Source: Pleurostoma richardsiae
Lineage: Eukaryota; Ascomycota; Sordariomycetes; Calosphaeriales; Pleurostomataceae
Length of the DNA stretch: 64,000 nucleotides
Reading direction: 5' to 3'
NCBI GenBank assembly: GCA_030052745.1
Contig: JANBVO010000003.1
Span: 1,860,001 to 1,924,000, forward strand
Position 1 is the stretch's first letter, and every line of letters begins with the position of its first letter. A program made the position numbers and the translations under genes. The notes under the pieces were generated by a model. That model was not told where the DNA came from. It was given only the letters and a program-made list of their open reading frames with translations, and did not search any database. Positions 34,901 to 46,484 of the stretch are shown here, in pieces.

Positions 34901-37900
34901 AAGAGGAAATACCAAGGAGGCGAGGGCGCAGTCGAGAAACCTATAGACCGCTTCTACACGTAGACACCCCCAAGCTAGCCGAGACACTGGGCATGCAGAA
35001 TCAAGATGAAGGGCCCATTGGTGGGAGATATCATCAGATTGACGGCCTGTCTGTGATCTCGCGGCCGGTGCCTAAGAACCAGGACTTGTGATGCAGCGGA
35101 GGGCTGCGGGTCCAACCTTATTTTAAGGGTCAGTATTTTATCTCTGAGTATGTGGTTTTTACGAGACTCCATACTCCGGAGCAATCTCCGTTGGTCAACA
35201 AAAGGCAAGAAGAGCTCGACTCAGGCACGATACACGGTGCTACGAAGGACTAAACAGTCGACAGCCCATGTAAGTTTCCGTGACCCTGTATGGTGGATTA
35301 TTTACCCTGTACAACTAGAGCAGGATGAGGCAGGATCAAGGAGGGGATTCCCGGGTACTCAATCGTGCTGGAAATTTGAGAAATGCGGCGTGTGCCGAGA
35401 TGCGCTGGGTCACTTGGCACTTGCTGTCGTGGTGTCGACGCGGTTGGCTTACGAGCGTCAGCCCCTGTCGGCAATCAAAACGCTGACGACTGGAAGCCAA
35501 TTAAGGGGCCGGTTTGGGCTGAGGGGCCGAGGCTGTCCTGATTTGACGACGGTTGTTAATGCCATGGAAAGCGAGCATTGCTGTGCTCCTGGTGGCGTGA
35601 GTGTGGCCCTATATTACCAACCCAGAACTCCCACAGTTGCTTGCGGTTCATCATGCATGTCTTTGGATGAGGCTCGCAAGAGGTTGTATGTAGGTGCTTT
35701 TTGAGTTGGGCCGGATCCTCTAGCTCCAAGATCGTCTGTGTCGCAGGAGAAAACAATAGTCTGCTACCTAGCCGCCAAGGAGAACAAAGGGAGGGGCATC
35801 ATCTGTCGATCTGGCTAGGAATGAGTAGAACGGTCTGAGTCTATCCTAGTTACATGAAGACTTGCAAGTTTGCTCGCTGGGTCCGCACGTGTGAGTCTAG
35901 CTTGACAAGCGTGTGGCTCCGTAACAATGGTTTTGTCTCGATGCCGACAGCGTGGGAACCATTGGTATCCACATTCCTCTGCGCCGGCAGGACCGCAAGC
36001 AAAACGCGAATCTCGAGCGCGATGCTTCGTGAGCAATGACAAAGAGTGACAGATGCAACCCGTCTAGAACAAGTTCACGGTATCGCGACGGCTATGACAG
36101 GCGTCATTTGTGATGTTGAGCCACTGGAACCGGGGAGGACAGCATGCCTGCCCGGCCCAACACGGCAGCCTGCGGCGAGCAGTCTCTGAGACATTATGAG
36201 GCGATGGGAGCCTGGCAGCACTTTCGCCAGTCCCTCCCCGACGTATGCCGCCCGCTATACCTGAAGCCGCCGTCTCTCTTGTGATGTCATCCGCTTTATG
36301 TAGGCGGCGGTGTCTGTGGATGAAGCTGGTTCAGAGTATGGTTTCGCGAAGCATACACAGTGCATCTCTTGATCCCGGTGGAATAATCCTGACAGTAGGT
36401 CGCTCTTCCTGACCCAGGGAAGCGGTCAGACGGTCGACACGTACGCAGACCAGGAACAATCGCCAGTAATGATGAGATGAGTGGTTTGATGGCGGTTTGG
36501 CACTGTTGACGGGCTACCCTGCGACAGATTAGCTGCGTTTCAGGAGTTGTCGTCGGCGGTCTTTGGCGCAATTCGGTGGGGCGACCAGCTGCTTTCCAGC
36601 TTCTCAGATCCCTGCAGCAATCAGCGCCTCCCTGGGCTCCCGCCTGCACGTCCCCTGCCCCACCTTGGTGCGTTTCTCCCTGCAAGGTACCAGATTGGAG
36701 GGCAGATGGGATGACTGGGGTAGACAGGGGGCTCTTCCAAGCTAAGGCAGGGGGGAACCCGCTCATCCCGCCATTCGCCCCGAAAGAAGGGGAATCTCGA
36801 CGTGGGCGTGATGCTATCGCCGCCGCCAGCACGCAGAAATCGACAGCCACAGAGGGGGGTTTTACGTGTTGGCTCCCGGTCTTTCGGTCCTTCCTGAGAG
36901 CCTCTGCCGCCTAGGTAGCCGGGTACTAGACCTAAGGGTATGCTGACTCGAGACATACGAGGTGGACGGCGACAAGGTCGGCAATTGGCTTGCCTCGATG
37001 ACTGATCGGCTGGCCTGTTTTTTGAGATGACGATGCGAGCAAGAGTCAATTCCCCGCAACGTGGTTGCCATCTCTGCCTTGGCCGTCCGCTGGCGATCCG
37101 GGCCATCGTCATTTCTCTGAGGGTCCGTCTTGCGCCAATGCACCCCTACAGATACTGGGAGGTACTGTCCCACCGCACCTAGGTGTACGGAGTACGTGGT
37201 AGATGTCCTTCTGGCCGAAAGATCTGTCGAGTATTATGCTGGAGGCGCACATTTCGTCGTCATTTCTTCGGGTTTCTTGGATTTCTGTGCGGCGGCTTGG
37301 CGGGTCTGGGCCTCCTGCAAACTGAGAGGCGTCGTCCGTCGTCGTGGGTTCCATGCTGGTGTCTCTCGCCCAATTTCGACTCGAGTTTCAAGTTCCAACC
37401 AGTGTCGTTGGCGGGTACTTGTCCATTATGGGGTATCTCTTATGCACAGACACCCCTGCCGTGGTCAAGCGAGGGACCGGCCGGCCGGCCGAACGTGGAA
37501 GCGCCTGCCCCCCCTGGTTTGCTGCTAGTTAGATGCAGGAGAACACGTACAGTAAGTGAATGGGAGTTTCCCAACAGCTGCCGCATGCAATTCCATTGTG
37601 AGAATCGTGAAATAAACAATGGGTAGATGTACCGACAGTTAAGGTACTGACAGCATGGTACTTCAGATATGGTACCCGGTGCTGTGAGCCCAAGCTGGGG
37701 AAGCCCGGGGAAGGTGCGTATGAGGCCAATGTAGAGTAGGTACCTTCAGTACCTTCCTCGCCTTCACCGGGGAACGTCTCGACTTCGTTCTTTCCTCGTC
37801 TGGACCCTGTACGGAGTACATAGCGCCCGCACCGGCACCTGCTGCGCCCGCACCCCTGCGGCCAGGTACTGTACATACACCCCAGGTACACCCCAGGTAA

Positions 37901-38054
37901 CTTGCACCCCTAGGGTGCATCCCCGTCAAACTTTATTACGCAAATCTACCCGCAACGGCCCTGGTGACCGTTTGTTTCTCCTTCCCTTCTTCTCCTCCTC
38001 TCCTCACCACCGGAGTCCAGTCCAGTCCAGCCCAGTCCGTTCCTTTAGTACATG
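31905..38054. other. About 6 kb without recognisable genes
   Basis: No open frame here on either strand resembles a known family, and the longest (35150-35704 + and 36296-36850 -) lack domains, signal peptides or fungal splice structure around them. TACGGAGTA occurs at 37186-37194 and 37810-37818, and GGTACC/GTACCT elements cluster at 37640-37910. A short GGCCGGCCGGCC run lies near 37480. I see no terminal repeats, reverse transcriptase or transposase sequence. It may be a decayed or non-coding region. Confidence 0.45.
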
Positions 38055-38768
38055 CCCTTCGCCGCTTGCCGGTCGTCCATTCATTCTTGTCTTCTCTCTT
38101 CACCCTCCTCCCTTCCTCAGCGCCCACCGTGCCATTCCAGGTCTCGTCGAGCCTGATTCACCACTCCACGGCCGCTTTCCATCTGACCTCAAGTCTCTCC
38201 TTTCGTACCACCCCCCATCCAACCAGCTTGCATTCCACTCCCTTGGTGACCGACTCGGCACACCTCTTCGTCGCTCCTTTCAAATACTCCCTCCACGCCT
38301 TCCCCGCCCTGCTCTGCGGTGGCCGTCTTGACGCTGCCTCCTGCACCTGCAACTGCGACGAACCTCCTTGCCGTTGCTCGGTTGTACCCAGCTTCATCAC
38401 TCTCCCCGTGAGATCAATCCATCTCTGGGATCCTGTTGATACTGAGAAGCCACAAGGCCTCTCTTCTTCTTCTCATAACTTCTTGTCACTCCTTTGATCG
38501 ACCCTTTTTTTTGCCTCCCGGGCAACGATAGACATAACGTCGTCTACCATTCAGCAGCACCTCCATCTCCAACCAACAATATCTCGACAGCTGGTCGCCG
38601 CTGCCGTCAGACAACACTCCTTTGTCACCCATCGCTCCCATCCTTGACGGATCACGACAACAGCAGTGCTGCAGCCCCAGCTGGCTCTGAGAAGAAGCGA
38701 TATATCTATCCACAACCTCTCCGGTTCTTTGGACAAGACCATCACGGACTAGACTCCCACCAAATCAG
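38055..38768 (+). promoter_or_regulatory. Pyrimidine-rich, ATG-free leader/promoter of the CAP protein gene
   Basis: This stretch is CT-rich and has no ATG on the plus strand over 714 nt, about 11 fewer than chance would give. It ends at a strong donor, AATCAG|GTATGTCC, at 38769. A matching acceptor (CTCACAG) at 39180-39181 leaves a short ATG-free remainder before the start codon at 39233. The simplest reading is core promoter plus long 5' UTR with an intron at 38769..39181. Confidence 0.55.
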
Positions 38769-39232
38769 GTATGTCCCGACCACATAGCTTCACTATGGCC
38801 CTACACTGCTCCCAAGATGATTGCTATGCCGAGCTGGGGCGGTCAAGTGTCCTTCGAGGTATCCGAGAGGCACAATGGGCGACGACCGGGATCGCAAATG
38901 GGAACAATGGCGGCTTCCCTTGTTCCTGATGGGCATAGCCTAGAAAGATCTATGGAAGGCTGCAGAGCGTTTGCTTCTCGACCTGCGTGGCTCATCTCGT
39001 CACCTTTGACCTTGCCGCCCTTGTCAGCTGAATCGACATGTTACAATGGGGAACCCCAGGCTCGTTCGTCACATACCACATGCTTCTTCATTCATTCTGC
39101 ATCCGCAGCGCAGGCCATGGATTCAGCAGTTTCTGTTTTGTCTTCATCGTGAGGCGGACTGTAGGCTGACCAAGCTCACAGTGCCTCCCCCTTTTGGTTA
39201 TCTGTGTCAAAGCAGCTTCTCGAACAGCCAAA

Positions 39233-40342
39233 ATGAGATCATCTATTCTTCTCCTCGTCTCCGGCGCCATCTTGGCAATGGCTAGCCCCGTTGAGAAGCG
39301 CGCAATGAAGACCGTTATCGAGACTGACGTTGTCTGGGTCACTGTCACTGAAGGCGAGTCGGCGTCTATGTTCTTCGCCGGCCCCCATAAGCACCTGATC
39401 ACGACTACCAGTACCACGAGCACGTCTTCGTCTGTCCCGACTTCGACATCCACGTCCACCTCAGTCTCTCCGGCCCCACCTCCGCCTGAGACAACATCGA
39501 CGACGGAGCCGACCCCGACCCCGACGCCAACTGTGGTGGGCACCCCTACGCCTGAGCCCACCACCAGCGAGGAGCCAGCCCCTGCCGTGGAGACAACGAC
39601 GGTGGCCGAGCAAGCTGCTGCTGTGGAGACGACAGCGGTCGAGTCATCGACTGCAGCAGCCACTTCACCTGCGGCAGCCGTTGATGATGAGACAGCCCAG
39701 CCGACTGACTTGGCCAGCACTGCGGTCTACCACCACAACATCCACCGGGAAAACAACTCTGCGCCTGCCATCAGTTGGGGTGAGACGTACGCTGGATACG
39801 CCGAGCAGGTTTCCGCGTCGTGCAAGTTCGCCCACGATCTGTAAGAGCTTCCATCAGTCAAGGAAAACAAGGCAAGAAATGTTTGTCAGATGCTAACACA
39901 GAGGTAGGACTCCCGGTGGTGGAGGCTACGGTCAGAACATAGCCACATGGGGCTCTTCGGGTGATGCTGAGTCCCTGGGTGCCGAGAAGGCCATCGCACA
40001 GGCCATTACCGACATGTGGTACAATGGCGAGATCAGCTTGTATCCCTCGAGTGCATATGGCCAGGACAACCCCGACTTTACCAACTTCGAGGGCTGGGGC
40101 CATTACTCGCAGGTCGTCTGGGTCGGCTCCACGCAGGTCGGATGCCACGCTCGCTATTGTGCTCCCGGCACCATGTTCGAGACCATGGGCGCTTGGTTCA
40201 GTGTCTGCAATTATTACCCGGCTGGTATGTTGTACTTCTGCAATCATCCGTACTCCCACTAACCGTCATTCCAGGTAACATGGGCGGCGAGTACGGCGCC
40301 AATGTCCTACCGCCACTGGGCAAGAGCACTGTTACGGCTTAA
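39233..40342 (+). CDS. Secreted CAP-superfamily (PR-1/SCP) protein
   Basis: Three exons, 39233..39840, 39908..40224 and 40275..40342, give 330 residues. A signal peptide (MRSSILLLVSGAILAMA) is followed by SPVEKR, a kexin-type site. A long Thr/Ser/Pro-rich linker (about residues 60-155) looks heavily O-glycosylated. The CAP domain spans about 162-325: VYHHNIHRENNSAPAISW, YAGYAEQVSASCKFAHD, then TPGGGGYGQNIATWG, the signature GHYSQVVWVGSTQVGCHARY and FSVCNYYPAGNMGGEYGANV. The His and Glu/His cleft residues typical of CAP proteins are present. Fungal CAP proteins bind sterols and lipids or act in virulence. The first intron has two in-frame acceptors six bases apart (ending 39901 and 39907); the second was chosen because it yields the more conserved junction. 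Confidence 0.9.
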
Positions 40343-41632
40343 GTCGTCATCAGCATGCGCTCTCGCCGTCGCACGATCGCCGAACACCTTGTCTTCTCGC
40401 CCGCAGCCTTGATCCTTTGGACCTCATGCTTTTGAGACGTGGCATGATTGCCTCCTATCGCGCTGGTGGCTCGCATTTCTCTTCTGTTTCGTTTCGTGTA
40501 GTGTATGGACTGTACACAGGATCTTCCGAGTTATTTTACTCGCAACCGTTTTATGCGCCAGGGACGCGAACACGAAGTTTTTCTTCCATCATCCACGGCT
40601 TCTTCTCCTATGAGCCAAGACTTTCCAACGTGACGGACTCATGTCGTTTTGTTGCATTACTTGACGGTCATGGACATGACAGATGAGGTTCATCATCAGC
40701 ACATGGATAGGGGAGAATCGTCGAGCATTTGCTTCTTCTCTTCGTTGGCCTGATACTGTTCGGCGCCTTTGAATCCCGCGGTGTTGGCCTAACTCTAGGT
40801 CGTTGCTTGGTTCATGTGTCGACAGTTCTCGCCCCTTCTTTTTGACTTTCTATTGCTGTATGTATGCAGTACTTCTCTTGCCCACGGCGAAGCGACTGCG
40901 CTGGGGACTGATGGGCTGGTCTGCGACGAGGGCGACGCCACTTGGCTTTGCCCTCGGGCCGACATCAATTTGATCGGGAGTTTGAAGGGGTCATCGGAAG
41001 GATCATGCCTTGGGTTGGAGGAGGCTTCGGTGCAGACGTGCTGCAAAGCTGCTTTTCTCCTTGCCTTGCAGCATGCCTGTATTGCGATGTGTTCTTAGGG
41101 TCCTGAGGGCAACCAAAAGCATGCAAATGAAAGAACTTCCTAACCTGTCAAGGTGCGTCGTGTTACAAATGAATCATCTCGAATCTGTCGAATATGTGAT
41201 AGGACGTATCCAGTAGTTTGAGATGTATTAAAGTTGGACTTGATGTTGTCGCAAGTCCGGCGAGAGCAGGCATACGTCGTCGAGGAAGACTACGGGAGGA
41301 CGCGCAGGAATGCAATGCATTGGGAACGCGTCTTTTTAACGGAGAAGATTGCGCCGCTCGCCTGCTTGCAATGTCCGAAACAGATCGCGTCAGAGGATTG
41401 GCGATCGACAATGCTGATGGATTGAGGCTCAAAAGGAGGCATCAGACATTATACCAATTCCCGAAGGATTCTGGCAAAACTTCGCAGCCATTCAGAGCGT
41501 CGGCCTGCAAGCAAGATGCGGACGATGAGGACGATGAAGAAATGAGCCCGAAAAGACAGAGAAAGAGATCTGTAAATGGGAAATGGGAAAGAAGGAAGCA
41601 AAAAAAGAAATGCTCTTCTGCGCAGGGAATTG
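40343..41632. other. Gene-free stretch between the CAP gene and tRNA-Lys
   Basis: The left part is the CAP 3' UTR and flank (T-rich, 40440-40700). No supported gene is present. An open frame at 41218-41727 runs through the tRNA and is not considered coding. Confidence 0.5.
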
Positions 41633-41733
41633 AGCCCTACGTGGGGGTCGAACCCACAACCTTGAGATATCATATATATCCCGAGAACGGGAGATTTAAG
41701 AGTCTCACGCTCTACCGATTGAGCTAGCAAGGC
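41633..41733 (-). tRNA. tRNA-Lys(CUU) with a 28-nt intron
   Basis: Read on the minus strand, the gene starts GCCTTGCTAGCTC. Mature parts are 41733..41697 and 41668..41633, 73 nt in all with discriminator T. The acceptor stem GCCTTGC pairs with GTAGGGC with two G-U pairs. The D-stem is GCTC/GAGC. The anticodon stem TGAGA/TCTCA closes the loop CTCTTAA, with anticodon CTT at 34-36. The T-arm is GTGGG-TTCGACC-CCCAC. The intron sits at 41696..41669, directly after position 37, the canonical place for nuclear tRNA introns. No CCA is encoded, as expected. Confidence 0.95.
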
Positions 41734-42565
41734 GCTTGAGCCTGTTTTTGTTGAAGAGCAGTTGCCGAATTGAACATCATATTGCTTAGTCATTTTGGGC
41801 TGCCGTCCAGTCGACCCGCCGGCGCCTCTTGCCATTCACTTCGAAGCACTGACGGCCGTGACGGAGGGAAGTTGGCATCACAATGGCACAATAAAAGAAC
41901 GGATACGGGATTCGAATCTTGGGAACTTACCTTGATGTGAAGTAGCATCTTGTGAAGTAGCATCTTGTGAAGAAACCGCCAGCAATCGAGTTTAGCAGGT
42001 GCCAACTTTAGAGACCTCGCTCATTACTTACTTCTCTGTCGCGCTGCTGCGTCTATCCTCCTCCCCCGCCACGCCGCCCGATGTTAATGCATCCCAACAG
42101 CCATGGGCGCCATCCATCGCACGAAGACATAGAATCAGGGTAAACACGAGCCCACGCTGACGGAGGGCACTATCTCTCTTCGGGCTCGCCAGCAACGAAA
42201 TGTATTCTACTCCTAGGCATGACCATAGGTGAGGAGACACTTGCATAAGCACAAGACATGCATATGACACTATATTCCATACCCAAAACCGTAACTCCAT
42301 TAGACCAGGACGAGTGCCGACTAGGCAGCGTCGTCTTTTCTCCATCGGCGGTATATATATATACGAAGACCAAGTCTATGAGAAAGCAGTAGATCGGCAT
42401 CACCAACCGCTTTCACCCTCATCCGTAAACTGCCCTGGCCACTTCCTGCAGATCTTGGATGAGCAGGCCAAGCCGAGCGTGTCCTCGGCGAAAAAGCCCA
42501 GCCAAGCGGCGGCGAGAAGAGAAACTAACATTATCTACCCCGTCACCAGGGTCTCCAGCAAGACC
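41734..42565. other. Gene-free stretch between tRNA-Lys and the ceramide synthase 3' end
   Basis: The left part is the tRNA 5' flank and contains a short tandem repeat (listed separately). The right part is the ceramide synthase 3' flank. No gene was seen. Confidence 0.5.
41936..41972 (+). repeat. 15-bp tandem repeat, about 2.5 copies
   Basis: The unit TGTGAAGTAGCATCT is repeated exactly at 41936-41950 and 41951-41965, with a 7-base partial copy after it. It lies about 200 bp upstream of the tRNA-Lys 5' end and is not in a gene. Confidence 0.9.
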
Positions 42566-44379
42566 CTAGTCGACCTGCTTTTCGCAGCCGATCCGGCCCA
42601 GCAGCTCCTTCCTGTCGCTGTGGCCCGGCAAGCTGACGCCCGTGGACGCGGAGCTGGCCTGCCTCCTAACGCCCGCGCGCCGCTCCCACCCCTTCAGATC
42701 GATGTCCTCGACGCCGACTTCCTCCTCGAGGGGCTGTGCCTCCTCGTAGACGAACTCGGCATCCTCGCCGGCCTCCACCTCCTCGCCCTCCTCATCGTCG
42801 CTGCGCACGTCGTCGGCGCCGGCGCCATTGAGCACCCGCAGGGCGACGCGGATGATCATGGTGAACCAAACGACGGTCAGGACCTGCAGCGCGAGCAGGA
42901 AGGTTAGGAAGGCGTACCGGACGCCGTGGGTGAAGCAGACGGTGCCCTCGGGGTCGGTGAAGGGCTCGACGAGCCAGCCCCAGCCGTTTGCGGGCGGGGA
43001 GAACGGGCCCGTTAGGTTGCCGTGAGGGCCACTGAAGCATCCGTTGGGGATGAAGCGGGGGATGTCGGCCCAGACGGAATAGCAGACCATGAGGTAGAAG
43101 ATGTGGCGGCAGACGAGCCACGACAGCATGAAGATGCCGAAGCCGACATCGCAGGCGGTCGTGTAGCCCATATACTTGAGGCACTTGGCAGGCTGCGGTA
43201 TCGTGTTAACAGGATTCACGCTTGAGAGCGCGAAGTATAAATGGAAGAACCACGAACCGGGAGGAATAGATCAACGATATCCATGATTATGAGGACGACG
43301 TGACCGACGCGGGTCTGGTGGTAGTGGTACGACGTATAAATCAGGGCAATGGTGATGAAGTGGTGCGTCAACATCTGCCAGTGGTCTTTCCGGCGCTCTT
43401 CGATGTTTATGACGAGGACCTGCTGGACCCAGAAGGCGAACTGCGCAAGCATGTAGTGCTTCATGAGGCCGTCGATCTCCCTGATCGGCCAGTCCTGCCA
43501 CATACCCTCCAAATTCATCCAGTAAGAGGACGTGTAGTAGAGGTACTAGAGACTGTTAGCCGGCGGAACTCCTTCACTTGATACTGACCACCTTCGCGAA
43601 CGGTGCGAACCGCAGCGGGAGTATTTGGGCTACATACCATCCCCAGGGGCCAGAAGACGAGATAGTAGGTCAACAGCCATGCCTGCTCGCTGAAGCGAGT
43701 AACGTCCTTCTTCTTGGAGAGGCCATAGGACTGCGCAAATGGAGCGAGGGCGTGCTCCATGGTGGCGGCACGGAGGCCGGTGAAGAGGACGACATAGAAC
43801 GCCACGAGATAGTAGTCATCGCCGCCCACCCTGTAGAGGCCCGTCTGAGGGTTATAGTAGGACAAGCTGAAGAATTTGGCGGTGTAGACCTGCGCCAGGG
43901 GGATGAGTTTGTGCGCGAAGAAGAGGAGGGCAAGCAGGTTGAAGGAAAGTCCTGTTCGCAGAGGGAGTTAGCTCCAGATCAACACTTTTATCAGCCGCCT
44001 GGCCCTCCCGCCATGTAGTGTAACCCAAGCATGTCGTGACAGCGAAGAGATAGTACGACAGCTGAGAGTTTGTTGTTTGCTGTTTTCTTGAGGGAAAATA
44101 GAAGGGAAAGGGGTAACAGGAGGTGGCGATAGTGCGAGGATGGAGAGCCATACCGATCTGGTTCTCGACAAACCAGGTTGCAAGCTGCCTGCCGACACCG
44201 TCGTTTTTCCTTCTAATGCGACGGACGAGAACAGTGTTGTTGCATGTCTGCATGTACAAAGGACCGTTCATGTTCTCCCTCTCGCCCAGCTTCCTGGCGG
44301 CGGAGGCCTGTCGCTTCGGCGAGGGTCTCCGGGCGTTACTGCTGCCCACGGTGGGGCTTTCTTCGCCGGAGCTCGACAT
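42566..44379 (-). CDS. LAG1: Lag1-type ceramide synthase (sphingosine N-acyltransferase, TLC domain)
   Basis: Four exons, 44379..44154, 43951..43638, 43545..43258 and 43192..42566, give 484 residues. Ceramide synthase acylates sphingoid bases with acyl-CoA in the ER membrane. The TLC/Lag1 domain has multiple hydrophobic segments (SFNLLALLFFAHKLIP, DDYYLVAFYVVLFTGLR, ACDVGFGIFMLSWLVC, YAFLTFLLALQVLTVVWFTM). The Lag1 motif is intact: HWQMLTHHFITIALIYTSYH with the essential His-His pair, then RVGHVVLIIMDIVDLFLP and PAKCLKYMGY. The N-terminus is Ser/Arg-rich and the C-terminus acidic (DDEEGEEVEAGEDAEF), a usual fungal Lag1/Lac1 phosphoregion. The start at 44379 is preferred; the frame stays open upstream but looks non-coding. 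Confidence 0.94.
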
Positions 44380-46484
44380 TTTAGGGAACAAGGAGGAGGT
44401 GCCAGGCCAATTGGACCCGGGCGAAGGCGTGTCGAAGATGTCCTTGAGGAGGGAGGGGATGTAGCGCTGATTAAGGTTGAGTTGCGGTGCTGGATCGCGT
44501 AGCAGTCGGCTTGAAGGAGCAACAGCTGTGGTCCCTAGGTCGAGCAAATTGCGAGCTTCTCGATTGGCGGATCGCGGGCTGCCCCGTGTGTGTCTCGCGG
44601 CGGTGGCGGCGCGCGCGAATGCTGGGATCAGAAAGAGCGATGTTCCTGCGGTGCTCTGGACAAATCCGCAAGAAGAGTCGGCAGAACGCGCAATTAAGAA
44701 CGAAGGACGAAGGACTGACGGACTGAGTGTCTGTCTGCGACGATACCTCCTCCCTTGGCTGCTTTCTAGTGAGGGTGGTGGACACTGAACGGGGCGGAGC
44801 GACCTTTTGCAGCCCGAGAATTTCGATGCCCCCTTTCCAGTGGGTTGAGTGACCTGATGGACCTCTGGTTGCCGATACGCATCAGTGGGTCCGCAAAAGC
44901 TGGGCACCGTCCGCGGGACGGGAGTTGTTGAGTTGAGGGCGGTGTGCGCGCTAAGCCGCGACTGTAACAGCCCGCCTGCCCGTCAAGCTGCAGTTTTGCT
45001 AACGCACCACACACACGCACTAATAAACGAGATGGCGGGGAGCTGGGGGGGGACTGGCCCTTCCTGATGCTTGACGCCTTGAACCCTTGCTTGGTCTGGA
45101 GCGCAAAGCAAGTCTGGAGGAGGTTGCGAGCAAAGCTTCGCCTTTGAAACAAACTTCGAACCCTACAAGCTACATAAAGTCGTCTACCGAGCTACAGATG
45201 TCCCTGGCTTCCCCTCAAACTCCCGCAAACCTGGCACGAGGGGATCCAGGAAAAGGAGGGGCAGATTGAGGAGAAGACGGAGATCAAAGAGGCACTTCAA
45301 GGCAAGATCTGCTCCATCGGCGTAAGACAAACAGAAGTGGCAGCATTCCATCCTTCCTGATGCTGCCTCGATAGGTTGTCCGGCGATGTGAGGGGTGGGA
45401 GGGGATCCCAGTACGTACATGAATAGTGTGGGAGAACCGGGCGGGCGCCCTCTATCACCCGCAGCGTGACGACCACTACGGTAGCCAGCGTAGCAATCTT
45501 CCGTCGAGGGAACATCAACTTTGGTGGATCTCCGGACGTCCTTGTATTGCAGCGCTGTTTGCCTGGATGACGGAGAACGCGGAGAGTGGATGCGAGAAAG
45601 AGAGGCTTTACGATGTTTTATGGCCATGGGGCGATGCTGCCAGGTTTGGCCCAGCAATATCGGAGGCCGGTGGCCGGCTCTTCAGTTGTTGAGGCCGCCT
45701 CGGTGCCCCGCGGAGAGCTGTCAAGCGCCGTGCATCGCCGTCGAGCAACATGGTACATACAGACTCGTCCTTCGTGTACTGCTGACCGCAACTCTTGTGT
45801 GCACTGCATTTAGACTGCTTTTTGCACACACTCTCGCATCCAATGAGCAGCCAAGACTCGCCCACACATCTCGGTTGCCGTCTTTTCGCTCTCGGGCGAG
45901 CCCTTGTGTAACAGCACGGCGCTGTCGAACAAGCCACCAATTTCTTCCGCTGGAGAAAGACCTGCGGGTTAGCAGGACGGAGGTTCTTCCGGCCCCTTGG
46001 CTGACATGTTGAGTTTCAACTCAATGCGTATCCCGCTTCTTCAGCAGACTGGAATGCAGGAAGATGCGGGGTCTTGGCAGGAATCGCATAGAATAGATAT
46101 CGATCTCAGATTTGCCTGGGCATAAGGAGAACTTTCAACATCGTAGAGGCGATGTTCCCAGGCACAAGGGGAGCGCTCGAAGCTTCGAAGACCTCGAAGA
46201 AGATTCGACGAGGCCATCTTTTAAGGGATTCCAGCCACAGAAGGACAAGCACATGACCGACGAGAACTGTGGCGCCGCCATGAAACTCGGTGTCAGCCCC
46301 ACCTCGTCAGCTCCCCACATATTGCTCGCCTCCAGCCCACTCAATCATCCGTCATCACCTGCCTGGACGCCATCAACCAGTTAACCACTCTCTCTTCTTT
46401 CCCTACGCCAGCTCGCTCACATTCTTCCTGTGATCATCAGGCGTCCTAGTTAGATCCTTTGCGACAGCATTATCAACGTACGCA
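44380..46484. promoter_or_regulatory. Divergent 2.1-kb intergenic region between LAG1 and the Bax-inhibitor gene
   Basis: Holds both promoters and leaders. Open frames here lack family features. The segment just before 46485 (about 46380-46480) is CT-rich, typical of a fungal transcription start. Confidence 0.45.

Noticed and set aside
35150-35704. 184-codon plus-strand frame in the 7.3-kb gap
   Set aside because: Low-quality translation without any conserved block; likely chance.
36296-36850. 184-codon minus-strand frame in the 7.3-kb gap
   Set aside because: No recognisable motifs, no supporting splice structure, atypical composition; listed as gene-free.
37964-38497. 177-codon plus-strand frame upstream of the CAP gene
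   Set aside because: Ser/Pro/Leu-rich translation of a CT-rich leader whose only in-frame starts are upstream or non-ATG; better explained as promoter/5' UTR.
41218-41727. 169-codon open frame
   Set aside because: It runs straight through the tRNA-Lys gene on the opposite strand.
41905-41930. GGGATTCGAATCTT, resembling a tRNA T-arm
   Set aside because: No acceptor stem, D-arm or anticodon arm can be built around it.
44380-44907. N-terminal extension of the ceramide synthase frame
   Set aside because: The frame is open but the translation is low-complexity and unlike the family; the ATG at 44379 gives the expected start.
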